Below, one piece after another: positions 20,785 through 29,700 of a stretch of 64,000 nt of DNA (the stretch's first letter is position 1; each line of letters begins with the position of its first letter). Origin of the DNA: Sphingobium indicum B90A (lineage in GTDB: Bacteria > Pseudomonadota > Alphaproteobacteria > Sphingomonadales > Sphingomonadaceae); contig NZ_CP013070.1 in the NCBI RefSeq assembly GCF_000264945.2, positions 1,240,001-1,304,000 of the forward strand, read 5' to 3'. Made by a program: the position numbers and the translations under genes. The notes beneath the pieces were generated by a model that saw nothing but the letters and a program-made list of their open reading frames with translations, had not been told where the DNA came from and ran no database searches.

Positions 20785-21488
20785 CCCCCATCACCATCGG
20801 CAACGCCACCCTTTATTGCGGCGACAGCTATGCCATCCTCCCGACGCTGGGCTGGATAGACGCGATCGTCACGGACCCACCCTATGAGTTTCGCGCCGAA
20901 GGCGGCGGCATGTACCGCGCCGCGCGCCAGGGCATGGACCAGATCCTGGACGAAGGGCTGGCGGACGGCTTCGACCACAGCATCATCAACCCGCTGCTCT
21001 GCGGGTCGGTCGTGGTCTTCTGCCATAACGACCAGCTGCCCAAGCTGCTGCCCTATCTCGACGGCAGCTTCGAGCGGCAGGCGGTCTGCATCTGGCGGAA
21101 GAAAAACCCGCAGCCCGTGGCGAACAAGCATTATCGGCCGGTGATGGAGTTCTATGTCCACGCCTGGAATCGCGGGCACCATCCTCGCGGGACGCTGGAT
21201 GACCTCGATCGCATGATCGTCGCCATGTCGCCGCGCGGAGAGGCGAAGTTCGGGCACGCCACCGTGAAGCCCGACGAGGTGATGGACAAGATCATCAGGA
21301 ACGTCGCGCCGGGGGTGATTGCTGATCCGTTCATGGGCACGGGCAGCACTGGAGTCGCGGCAGTGAAGGCTGGTCGGAAGTTCATCGGGATCGAGAAGAA
21401 CCCGACGCACTTCGCTACGGCTTGCGCGAGGTTGGCGGCGGCGCAGGGGTTGGAGATCGAGGAACAATATGCGACGGCAGCGGCATAG
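20781..21488 (+). CDS. DNA N4-cytosine/N6-adenine methyltransferase
   Basis: 235 residues, beta-class order: catalytic DPPY (IVTDPPYEF, about residue 32) precedes the SAM motif DPFMGTGSTGVAAVKAGRKFIGIE. The target domain must lie in the short middle part. Start ATGA overlaps the previous gene. With the C5 enzyme upstream it gives the phage two different base modifications, a common defence against host restriction. Specificity cannot be read. Confidence 0.9.
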   Translation: MTPITIGNATLYCGDSYAILPTLGWIDAIVTDPPYEFRAEGGGMYRAARQGMDQILDEGLADGFDHSIINPLLCGSVVVFCHNDQLPKLLPYLDGSFERQAVCIWRKKNPQPVANKHYRPVMEFYVHAWNRGHHPRGTLDDLDRMIVAMSPRGEAKFGHATVKPDEVMDKIIRNVAPGVIADPFMGTGSTGVAAVKAGRKFIGIEKNPTHFATACARLAAAQGLEIEEQYATAAA

Positions 21489-21499
21489 GGGGAAGAATC

Positions 21500-21679
21500 A
21501 TGACCATGAGAACCTTCACGGTAGAGCGCCGCTGTCCGACCTGTGACCGCAACGGAAGCATCACGTTCGAAGAGCCGATCCACGACCAGAGCGGCCAGAA
21601 CACGCGCGCAATCGACGTGACCGGCTGTTGGACCATCGGCGCTGATGGACGTCCAGTTAACCGTTGTCTGCCGAAATGA
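21500..21679 (+). CDS. Small zinc-ribbon-like protein
   Basis: 59 residues from ATG 21500. One CPTC pair near residue 12 and later single Cys residues (GCW, RCLPK) could bind zinc. Its stop overlaps the nuclease start by 4 nt. Function unknown. Confidence 0.65.
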   Translation: MTMRTFTVERRCPTCDRNGSITFEEPIHDQSGQNTRAIDVTGCWTIGADGRPVNRCLPK

Positions 21680-22026
21680 TCGCCGCTCTCCTCCTCGCCG
21701 CCGCCGTGACCGTCGTGGACGGCGACACCCTCCGCATTGACGGCGAACGCATCCGCCTGCTCGGTATCGACGCGCCCGAGATCCACGGTTGCCGACAGGG
21801 CAGGGTGTGCGTCCCCGGCGACGGCAACGCCAGCAAGCGCAGTCTGGAGGGGATGATGGGCGGCCGGATCAGCGTGCAGCGCGTCGGGCAGGACCGATAC
21901 GGGAGGACGCTGGCGCAGGTCTATGTCGGCGGGCGCAATGTGGCGTGCGAGCAGCTGCGGCGCGGGCAGGCGCAATATGTCGCCAGGTGGGACAATGGCG
22001 GGCTGCTGGCAGCGGATTGCCGGTGA
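21676..22026 (+). CDS. Thermonuclease-family (SNase-like) nuclease
   Basis: 116 residues. A short hydrophobic start (MIAALLLAAAVTVV) may be an export signal. SNase core features follow: VDGDTLRIDGERIRLLGIDAPE with the catalytic Asp/Arg region and VGQDRYGRTLAQVYV with Arg-Gly. GCRQGRVCVPGD holds two Cys, typical of exported members. It likely cuts DNA in the periplasm or outside; host DNA scavenging is a guess. Overlaps both neighbours by 4 nt. Confidence 0.82.
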   Translation: MIAALLLAAAVTVVDGDTLRIDGERIRLLGIDAPEIHGCRQGRVCVPGDGNASKRSLEGMMGGRISVQRVGQDRYGRTLAQVYVGGRNVACEQLRRGQAQYVARWDNGGLLAADCR

Positions 22027-22133
22027 GGCGCGCGATCTTCATAGCTGAGGCTGTAATAATTGGCGCGCTCACCATCGTTGCGGTCGGACAAGGTTTCTGG
22101 AACGCGGGCACCGCCCTATTTCGGCTGTTCTGA
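22023..22133 (+). CDS. Tiny single-span membrane protein
   Basis: 36 residues from GTG 22023 (GTGA overlap with the nuclease stop). One hydrophobic helix, FIAEAVIIGALTIVAVG. It converges with the o-spanin gene and overlaps its 3' end by 18 nt. Function unknown. Confidence 0.45.
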   Translation: MRRAIFIAEAVIIGALTIVAVGQGFWNAGTALFRLF

Positions 22134-22358
22134 CGCGCATAGCCGATCCCACCGCGCATTGTGAGCCATGATCTCGTCCACCGTCTCCAGCGTGTCATAG
22201 CTGTTCGCCGACGTCTCCGGCTTCGTCTTGCTCGGCGTGGCGAAGCTGATCGCCTTGAACGCCGTGCAGGAGGTGTCAACAATCCTCGGGGTTTCGCGCG
22301 TGGCGCAGGCAGGCAGCATCACGCACAGCAGGATCGTGGCGGACAGCTTCTTCGGCAT
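22116..22358 (-). CDS. Candidate outer spanin lipoprotein (Rz1-like)
   Basis: 80 residues from ATG 22358. A signal peptide MPKKLSATILLCVMLPAC has the lipobox LPAC at residue 18, giving an outer-membrane lipoprotein. Its 5' end lies inside the preceding membrane-protein gene in another frame, the classic Rz/Rz1 layout. It is longer than typical Rz1 and not Pro-rich, so the role rests on signal, size and position. Confidence 0.65.
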   Translation of the reverse strand: MPKKLSATILLCVMLPACATRETPRIVDTSCTAFKAISFATPSKTKPETSANSYDTLETVDEIMAHNARWDRLCASEQPK

Positions 22359-22872
22359 TGATCGCCTCCAGAGTTCGTTGAAGGTTGGTTGTGGCGGCCT
22401 GCTCGCGCACTTCTGACGCGCCAGCATCTCGGGCCTGTTCGACGGCACTGTCTTGTGCGCGGTCGGCCCAATGGACGATCAGGAGGATCAGCAGGGCGAT
22501 TCCACCGGCCACGAGGAAGGGCCAGAAGCGCTTGAGCAGGGCGAGCGGAATCAGGTTCACGGCGCTTCTCCAAATATCGCATTGGTGTGGTTGACCCCCG
22601 CAGCCGATGCAGAGGATGCGGAAAACGCCCTTGCGAAAATAGGCGGTCAGCGCTTCACAGCCGCAGTCGCACCGAAAGACGGTATCGCCCACTGCGCCGC
22701 CGAATGGATGCCTGGGCGTTCCTTTGGGAAGATCGCAGGATGGGCAATCCACGAACATGGTTCCCACGGGCGCGACAGCATGGAACTCATGCCCACAGCC
22801 AATGCATTTGCATTGACCAGACCAATGCGGTTCACGCTCTTGCTTCGCAGCGGCGAAAGATATGACCGTCAT
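22276..22872 (-). CDS. Zinc-ribbon protein read through into an Rz-like inner spanin
   Basis: A single open frame of 198 residues. Residues 1-100 hold three Cys pairs (CKCIGC, CPSC, CDCGC) and CIGCGG, a zinc-ribbon protein often found alone in phages. Residues 105-198 start with NLIPLALLKRFWP, have one membrane span (FLVAGGIALLILLIVHWA) and a charged helical tail, as in Rz i-spanins. GTG 22560, with GGAGAA six nt upstream, would start this second part separately (94 residues). I think both parts exist as a unit or as separate products. Confidence 0.6.
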   Translation of the reverse strand: MTVISFAAAKQEREPHWSGQCKCIGCGHEFHAVAPVGTMFVDCPSCDLPKGTPRHPFGGAVGDTVFRCDCGCEALTAYFRKGVFRILCIGCGGQPHQCDIWRSAVNLIPLALLKRFWPFLVAGGIALLILLIVHWADRAQDSAVEQARDAGASEVREQAATTNLQRTLEAINAEEAVRHDPAVRDAACLRHARNPEDC

Positions 22873-22928
22873 TCATCCTCCCATGTGCAGCCGTAGAACA
22901 TGAAGAGTGGGAGCCAGAGGAAGATCAT
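22869..22928 (-). CDS. 19-residue hydrophobic micro-protein
   Basis: ATG 22928 overlaps the endolysin stop (ATGA) and its own TGA overlaps the next ATG (ATGA), so it fills the gap exactly. MIFLWLPLFMFYGCTWEDE is hydrophobic with an acidic tail. It may be a coupling ORF or a small lysis-related peptide. Supported only by overlaps. Confidence 0.4.
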   Translation of the reverse strand: MIFLWLPLFMFYGCTWEDE

Positions 22929-23470
22929 GGCTGGCCGACGCGGTTCGCGATCCAGCCATAAACAAAACTCTCTTGGCTGGGATTTTCCTCCGCGATCTCG
23001 ACATATCGACCGCACTGGAGGCCATCGAGCACCTTGCGCAGCACTTCGCCGCCCGCCGCGCCGCGTTTCGCTATGAAGCCCTTGAGGGCGGCCAGCGTGA
23101 CCGGCCCGACATTGCCGTCCACCGGCACATCGGGATAATCGACCGCGCCCCGGTTTAGGACATTAAGCGCGCGCTGGAGGAATCGCCCGGCCGCCGCCAC
23201 GCCCATATTGATGCCGGTGTCGAACAGCTCGTCGCCAATGGCTGGACAGAGCGCGGCAACCTGGTCGAACTTCGGCCCGGTCCAATAGCGCGTCTTGTAG
23301 ATGTTGACCGCCGCCGATCGGGGCAGCGTCTTCATATCGGCGAGGAAGCCATAGGCCCGCGCGACCTGCTCTGTGATCCCCCAATTCGTGGGTCCGCCGC
23401 GATCGGCAGGATGGTTCGAATAGCCACCCTCGCGCCGGATCACGTCATCGATCAGCTTGTCGACGTTCAC
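22925..23470 (-). CDS. Endolysin, glycoside hydrolase 108 family
   Basis: 181 residues from GTG 23470 (GGGAGG upstream). Family signature: VIRREGGYSNHPADRGGPTNWGIT, with the catalytic Glu in REGGY. A C-terminal peptidoglycan-binding-type region contains DGNVGPVTLAALK and ends SFVYGWIANRV. It cleaves the glycan strand of murein at host lysis. There is no signal peptide, so export depends on the holin-like membrane proteins encoded just upstream. Confidence 0.92.
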   Translation of the reverse strand: MNVDKLIDDVIRREGGYSNHPADRGGPTNWGITEQVARAYGFLADMKTLPRSAAVNIYKTRYWTGPKFDQVAALCPAIGDELFDTGINMGVAAAGRFLQRALNVLNRGAVDYPDVPVDGNVGPVTLAALKGFIAKRGAAGGEVLRKVLDGLQCGRYVEIAEENPSQESFVYGWIANRVGQP

Positions 23471-23589
23471 CGCTTCACCCTCCCATGATGCCCCTTGCAT
23501 CGCCGGTCATGGACATGCGCCCGCCACAGGGCGAAACTCGCCGCTCCAAGGCTGAGCGCCGTCACAAGCGCCAAAATCTCGGCGTTCAT
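23467..23589 (-). CDS. Small membrane protein of the lysis cassette
   Basis: 40 residues from ATG 23589, overlapping the upstream stop (ATGA) and the endolysin GTG (GTGA). One helix, ILALVTALSLGAASFALW, then a His/Arg/Lys-rich tail ending GRVKR. Possible antiholin or pinholin-type partner. It is too short for usual gene finders. Confidence 0.6.
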   Translation of the reverse strand: MNAEILALVTALSLGAASFALWRAHVHDRRCKGHHGRVKR

Positions 23590-23948
23590 GCGCCTTCTCC
23601 TTCTCCGTCAGGGATGCCCACCCGCTTCTGGAAAAGATATTTCGCCGCATCGATCAGCATGGCGAACCCGACGAAGCCGAGGCCCATCGTCACCAGCACG
23701 CCGAGAATCGGGGGAAGGTCGAAATAGACCCGCCCCGCCGTAGCCAGTGTCGCAAAGGCTGGCAGCGCGGATAGCTCGGTGATCGCCAGCCACTTGCGCC
23801 GCTTGTGCCAAGCAACCAGCTTGACCGGATCGCTCGGCATTTCGAGGTCGAGGCGCGCCATCTTGTGCGCGATCTGACCGACCGCGACCGTCGCCCCGGC
23901 AATCAGCGCTAGTGCCCACCACGCCAGAAAATCACGCAAATCGTTCAT
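23586..23948 (-). CDS. Holin-like membrane protein
   Basis: 120 residues with about three hydrophobic segments: DFLAWWALALIAGATVAVG, LSALPAFATLATAGRVYF and GVLVTMGLGFVGFAMLI. A positively charged loop (WHKRRKW) lies between the first two. Size, topology and place before the endolysin make it the best holin candidate. No family match recalled. Confidence 0.65.
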   Translation of the reverse strand: MNDLRDFLAWWALALIAGATVAVGQIAHKMARLDLEMPSDPVKLVAWHKRRKWLAITELSALPAFATLATAGRVYFDLPPILGVLVTMGLGFVGFAMLIDAAKYLFQKRVGIPDGEGEGA

Positions 23949-23976
23949 CTATTTCCCCCGACCCTTGTCGTTTTAC

Positions 23977-24168
23977 TCACTGAATGGGGATTCCACTTTT
24001 ATGATCACCATCATCGTCCGCCGCAGCAGCAGGCGCATCCTTCTTCGCCGCCGCCTCCATCGCCGCCTGTAATTCAGCCACCGCGTCACGGTGATGGAAC
24101 TGGAGAAGCTGCCCCTGCAATTCGAGGATCTGCACCTTCATTCGGGCTATCTGGACTTGTTCGCTCAT
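23977..24168 (-). CDS. Small coiled-coil protein
   Basis: 63 residues from ATG 24168. A helix with heptad-like pattern (IARMKVQILELQGQLLQFHHRDAV begins it) leads to an Ala/Lys stretch and an Asp-rich end. It follows the tailspike gene by 7 nt. Small coiled-coil proteins in this position are common in podoviruses; the role is not known. Confidence 0.65.
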   Translation of the reverse strand: MSEQVQIARMKVQILELQGQLLQFHHRDAVAELQAAMEAAAKKDAPAAAADDDGDHKSGIPIQ

Positions 24169-24175
24169 GGATTCC

Positions 24176-26167
24176 TCACGCATAGGTAGGGACGTAAACA
24201 GCGGCACCCGCGCTGTCGTAAAAGGTGAGATATTTCCCGTTGGCGGCCTTGGTGGCGGTTGCCGCCACCTGACCAAGCTGGAGATTAGTGCCGCCGCGCA
24301 GGGTGATACCGTTGCACTCGATAGATCCTGCCGCGACCGCCGATCCGTTCGAGTTCGATGGCGCGTAAGTCTTGAGCCCGCCGTCGATCCCGACGTAGAA
24401 CAGCTCGTTGGCGTCGGCCGCATCCTTGCATTGGATGAAGCGACCGGTGGGTGAACTATCCGTATAGCGCCAGAGGGTCAGGGCGGGCAGCGCATTGGCA
24501 AGCTGGCGGCCCTCGAACAACGCACCCTTCACGGCTGGCGCGTTGTTGAAGTGAACGCCATAACCGATCGTCTCGGTAAGCCCGGTCGTATTGTTGTTGT
24601 AGACCGTGTCGATCTCGATCGGGAACTTGGCGTTGGTGAACAACCCCACCTGGGCGTTACGGATGGAAATGCCCGTCGCCCAATGCGCCTCACCGCCGCG
24701 CTGGATATCGATGGCGACCAGCTTGCCGTTCTGGACATCGCCAGAGCCGGTTATGAAAATCGCCCGGCAATAATCCAGCGTCTCAGCATAGGAGTTCAGA
24801 TTGAACTCGTACATCGCCCCGGCCGCTCCGGTGATGTTCATGACCGGATTGCAGATTTCATAATGGACTTCACCTGCGATCGAGGCGTCCTCGGTCCCCG
24901 TCTCCAGCCCCTCATAGCGTCCGGCGAACCACTGGCGCTTGTGAACGGTGAAGCTCACGCCGCTGGCGGTGGCCCCCAGATACGGAGCGGGCGTGTTCAC
25001 CCAATTGCCGTTGGCATCATAGCCGACCGTCACGGTATTGGCGTCGGCGTCGACCGACAGGATGCGCAGGTTGCGCGTCGTCGCGCCGTCATACCCCCAT
25101 TGCGAAACCGCGCTGGTGATGCGGCACCCCTTGTAGAGCGATCCGATCACACCGGCGGGCACATTGGCGATAACCGCCGATCCGTTGGTCAAGTTGCCGG
25201 TGATGGCTTTCGGCCAGCCCGCCAGGCTGTCGGCCGTCCATTCCCAACTGTCCCCGACAACCGCGCCACCCGCTGGTGAATTGACCGTGCCGAACGCGAT
25301 CTTGCGCTGGCCGCCGATCACGCGCAGCCAGGGGTTGGTGTAAAGCGATGCGAAGGTGCCGGCGCCAGCATCAGGATCGCCCAACCCTGGGCCGTGAAAC
25401 TGGATGGCCGTGTCGAAAATCCAATGCACTGGCTTGTCACCTGCATCGGGGTTATCGCTCAGATAATAGCCTTCGCTGCCGACTTGTGGGACATAGATGC
25501 TCCCACCCCACGCAACCGCATCATAGGCAGCAGAGAACGCGGCGTAATCGTCAGTGACACCATTGCCGACCGCCCCGAAATCTTGAACATTGACGAATTG
25601 CTGCAACTTCTTGCCGACGGTTCCGGCGCCATAGGCGACAGCAGGAGCAAAGGCGGACATCCCGGCACCTTTGCCCGAGACCGATTCAGCAAGATCCGTG
25701 CGCAACCCGGCATCCGCGCCAGTGCCGACGGAAAATCCCCAGATGCCGCCCGGCAGAGAGATCGGGAAAAGGTTTTCGAACCCGCCACCAATGGGGATCT
25801 TCGGCGCCCGGTCGAGCGCGCTCTTCAGATAAAGCGCGCGGACGACGTCGCGGTCGTTCACCTCATTGACGACATTGGGCAGGAACGCCTGACCGGAGGC
25901 AAAGGAAATCGCCTGGAGGAAGCTCGGCTCCGACACGATATAGACCTGCCCGGATGCCGGCGGCGTGCCGAACGTGACCGTGCCGCCCTCGCTCGCCAGC
26001 GCGACGGCATAGGCGTTGTCGCCAACGATAGTGTCCGAGCCATCCACGGAGCGGATGAAAACGGCGACATCATCGGCCGCCACAGCCTTGAAGGTGAACG
26101 GAAAAGCGACCGTGACCCCGTTGGCCTCATATGGCCCCGAATAGGTGTCGGTCGATGAAACTGCCAT
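24176..26167 (-). CDS. Tailspike / receptor-binding protein
   Basis: 663 residues. The first 130 or so resemble the particle-binding domain of T7-like tail fibres (YEANGVTVAFPFTFKA and ALYLKSALDRAPKIP). Near residue 190, VQDFGAVGNGVTDDYAAF marks a pectate-lyase-type right-handed beta-helix, as in enzyme tailspikes; a small C-terminal domain with Gly/Thr repeats ends it. It likely binds or degrades a surface polysaccharide. GGAGG is upstream and a candidate late promoter is at 26195-26230. Confidence 0.85.
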   Translation of the reverse strand: MAVSSTDTYSGPYEANGVTVAFPFTFKAVAADDVAVFIRSVDGSDTIVGDNAYAVALASEGGTVTFGTPPASGQVYIVSEPSFLQAISFASGQAFLPNVVNEVNDRDVVRALYLKSALDRAPKIPIGGGFENLFPISLPGGIWGFSVGTGADAGLRTDLAESVSGKGAGMSAFAPAVAYGAGTVGKKLQQFVNVQDFGAVGNGVTDDYAAFSAAYDAVAWGGSIYVPQVGSEGYYLSDNPDAGDKPVHWIFDTAIQFHGPGLGDPDAGAGTFASLYTNPWLRVIGGQRKIAFGTVNSPAGGAVVGDSWEWTADSLAGWPKAITGNLTNGSAVIANVPAGVIGSLYKGCRITSAVSQWGYDGATTRNLRILSVDADANTVTVGYDANGNWVNTPAPYLGATASGVSFTVHKRQWFAGRYEGLETGTEDASIAGEVHYEICNPVMNITGAAGAMYEFNLNSYAETLDYCRAIFITGSGDVQNGKLVAIDIQRGGEAHWATGISIRNAQVGLFTNAKFPIEIDTVYNNNTTGLTETIGYGVHFNNAPAVKGALFEGRQLANALPALTLWRYTDSSPTGRFIQCKDAADANELFYVGIDGGLKTYAPSNSNGSAVAAGSIECNGITLRGGTNLQLGQVAATATKAANGKYLTFYDSAGAAVYVPTYA

Positions 26168-26194
26168 TCTCTTGCCTCCGGGATGGTGGGCAAG

Positions 26195-26230
26195 TAATTA
26201 GGGCGCATGACAAGGGGCTTGAATCGACGG
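26195..26230 (-). promoter_or_regulatory. Candidate late promoter (tailspike)
   Basis: On the minus strand, CCGTCGATTCAA (26230-26219), 18 nt, then TAATTA (26200-26195), 28 nt before the tailspike ATG. The same 12-mer with an 18-nt spacer and AT-rich hexamer recurs at 38858-38893 and 45189-45224. Confidence 0.5.
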
Positions 26231-26244
26231 GGGATTGTTGCCGT

Positions 26245-26724
26245 ATGACGGGGCGCGCTCTGAAGTATGCTTATTATGGCATCGGCGGCGCTCTGGCCGG
26301 ATGGGGGTTGGGGTATGGCATTGCGCCGGACTCCCCATCGCTTCAAGCGGTACTGGCTGGCGCATTTGGCTGGCTCATCGCCAAGGCCAATGTGGCGATG
26401 GATGATGACCCGACCTTTCCCGGTCGGGAGGATGTGCGGGGCGCGTGGCCTCGGTTGCGCGCCAACGCCCATTTCTTGAGCGGAGGGGCGTTGGGGGAAG
26501 CCGGCGCTTTGCGGATGACTTTTATCGCCCTCGGGGTCGCGCTGATCTTCTGGTTTGCGCGCGACGCCACCGAAAGCATCGCCTATGACTGGTTCGGATA
26601 TGACGCCCAGAGTTTCGTCGAAGATCGCTGGCCAATCGTCCTCGCCTCTCTGGTCGCCTTGCTTGGCGCCTATCGCTACCTGATTGCGAAGGATGCACGG
26701 AAGGCCCCCGTCAGTCCTCCTTGA
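26245..26724 (+). CDS. Inverted membrane protein gene (moron candidate)
   Basis: 159 residues from ATG 26245, on the strand opposite to all surrounding structural genes. Helices: YYGIGGALAGWGLGYGI, QAVLAGAFGWLIA, MTFIALGVALIFWFA and PIVLASLVALLGAYRYL. It overlaps the 3' end of the 2,020-residue protein by 14 nt and diverges from the tailspike gene. Such isolated, inverted membrane genes often act in the lysogen, for instance in superinfection exclusion; this is inference. Confidence 0.7.
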   Translation: MTGRALKYAYYGIGGALAGWGLGYGIAPDSPSLQAVLAGAFGWLIAKANVAMDDDPTFPGREDVRGAWPRLRANAHFLSGGALGEAGALRMTFIALGVALIFWFARDATESIAYDWFGYDAQSFVEDRWPIVLASLVALLGAYRYLIAKDARKAPVSPP

Positions 26725-29700
26725 CCTTGCCGGTCGTAATCCCTTCCCACCAATCGGTGAACGTCTCAGGGGCTTGCTCGCCCTCTCCGACGTCAACGAG
26801 AAACTGAGCCGATGCGGCGAACTGACCAGGCACAAGGCCGGTCACATAACCGGCACCCTCCAGAAGATTGCGGGTCGCCCGCTTCGTCTCATCGCCAGTA
26901 GCGATCTTGTGGGCATCCTTGGCGATCTCGACCAGCGTTTGCCCGGCTCGTTGGATCGGCGAGATCTGATAATCGAACCCCTGATTACCAGCGGCGGCAT
27001 CCCAGATCGGGCGCGCTAGATCACGCACGACCGGGAGGGGGCCAAGCATCTGAAACAGCATCTGCTTGAAGGTCCAGACGCCCCAATCATCGTCCTCACC
27101 GGGACCGTTCCCAGACAGGATTTGCGACATGACAGGCGGCAGCACCATAAGCCAAAAGGCTCGCGCCATGATGTTCGGTAGGTCCCGTGGGGACCGAGAT
27201 GCAGCAAGGTCGCGCCCGAGCGTGCGTTGTCGCTGATAGACCGCCGACATGTAACTGTAGAACATCGTCGACAGTTTCAGGAACTCGCCCCATTTACCGG
27301 TGCCGCGCTGGATGGCGGCGAGATCCTTTGCCGACCCAGCGCCTTGCGCAAGGCGGACTGCTTTGTCGGCTGCATAGACCGCTTCCCCATCCTGTGCGCC
27401 TTCGGCCAGCGCTTTGTTGTAGGCGCCGATCCATGTTGGGATGACGACAAGCCGGTCAGCATATCCAATGCCATGAAATGCGAAGCGCTTGGCCGCCGTC
27501 AGGCTCTGCCCTACACGGCTCTCCCCCGCCATCTGCTTGATAACCTGCGACAGATCGCGATCGAGCGTATCCATGCGATTACGGACCTCGCCTGATTTCT
27601 CCATCACGAAGTTGAAAGTGTCGATCGGGCTTGCTGTCGTTTGAGCCAAAGCCTGCCCGATCCACTTGGCGCCGACATATTCGACGCTGTTTGAATAACC
27701 TGCGATCTGGGTCAGGATCGTGGTTGCACGGAAACCCATGCCGACGATCGTGGTGTTGGCCCGGGCCTTGCCGATGAATTTGCCGACGCCCTCGTTGCCC
27801 GCTTTCTCGATGCCCCACTGGTTGGCGATGAACTTCAACCAGGGCCGAAACTGCTTACGGATTTCAGGGCCGACCGTCTCATCGACCATCTTGGAAATGC
27901 GGCTGTCCGACAGGAACTTGTCGGCCTGCATGATGGCTTCGCGGTGCGTGATGTCGTGGATGACTTCGCCGAGGTGCCGGTTGATGACGCCGATCTGCAA
28001 CAGGATCGGACGCTTGACGGCGTTCGCACGATCCTTGGTCGACGAGGCTCGGGTGTTGGCCCGGGTGTAGTTCATCCCGAACATTTCCGAGGCGCGCCCC
28101 TCATTATATTCCGCCGCCTGGCTCCGCGCGCTGTCATAGATCGCCGGGTAATAGCCGCCGCGCAACGTGCCGTGCGGTGTGACCACTGGAACAGCTTCAA
28201 CCTTGTCCGGCTCGACGCCATTGACGCGCCGCTCCAGCGCAGCCGTTTCCGGCCAGAGGGTTTCGACGATGTCCCAGACCTGCTGGACGAATGCCCAATC
28301 TTCCGCCGCCAGTTCACGGTTCAGCAGTTCGCGCACCGCGCCCTCGTTCCAGCGGTAGCCGTCGACCAAGCGCTGGGTATTGCCCGCGTTGCCCATGTTC
28401 AGCGCAATCGCAATCAACCCCTGCCGGGTCATCTGGAGCGGATTGCCGGTTTCGGGATTGCTCAGCGTTGCGCTGGAAAAGCTCTGCGACCAGCGGCGCA
28501 ACTGCGACTTGCCGACGCTATCGAAGGCACCTTTGATACGCCCGTAATAGTCCGCCAGCATGGAATTTTCCCGGTCCTGCGCCTCGGAGATCGGCGCGAA
28601 CACGATGCGATTGAAAACGCCGTGCGAATTGCCCTGATCCAGCCAGTCGAAAACCTGCTCCATCTTGAGCAGCGCAGCGTCGAAGGCCGCGACGTTGGCA
28701 CTAATCCGCCCCTTCCAGTCCGGCTCAAGCAGGTCAGAAGGGGGGCGGCGCTTCATGCCATCGCCCGCGGCAAGCGCCTCACCCACGACCGCCTCATAGT
28801 CCCGCTCTTCCTTGGCATCGAGCAGCTTCTGCTTCAAGCGGCCTAGGTGCATGATCTGCTTTACCGCCGCGTCCAGGCCCAGCAGCTGCTCGACGGTCAG
28901 GCGCGACCAGTTCGTCGTGCCAAGCGTGGCGGAGAAGGACGGCGGCACGATCATGTCACGCCCAGCCTCTTCCTGCTCGCGCGCCCAGGCCTCGAAACTT
29001 TCCTGCCGGTCAAGGAACCGCTGCGACCGCTGTTTCAGGTCGACCTGTTCCAGAAGCCCCTGCGCCCGCTCCAGATAATCCTGATCGACGGTCTCCAGGG
29101 TGCGCCGGCTGGCGACCTTGTCCATGCGCTTCACCGCCGCCTCGACCTCGTCGGCCGCGCGCTTCGCCTCCGACACCAGCGCATTGTTCAGCATCTGGGC
29201 CTGTTTCTGGCGGAACGCTTCGGCATTGTCCCCGGCGATCACAGCATCCATGGCGGCCTTGCCCGCCTTCGCCGCGGCGCGCTGATAGCGCTGGATCATG
29301 GAGCGGGACGCGACATCGGCGACCTTGCCCGACCTTACTGACCGCGCCGCCCAATCCTTCGCAATGCGATAAGGCGTAACGCGCTGGCCTGTCGAGCGCG
29401 CCAGAACACGCATTTCGGCGGCGATAACCTCGCCCTGTTGGTCGTTGTGGATGATCGCAAGGGCTTCCTCCTCGATCGAGCCATCGGTGAACGGATCGCC
29501 GTAGCGCTCCATCATGCGGGTATCGACTTCCTGATCGATCAGAGCCTTGCGCACCGACCGCTTATCACCTCCCTCCCTCAATTGCCGACGCGCCGTCTCC
29601 ACGCCCATCAGGGCACGGACCATCTCGTCGCCGGATGTGAAGCCGGACAGTTCGGCCACCTCATCTGGATTGACCCCGCCTTCCTTGTGGATCGGCGGTA

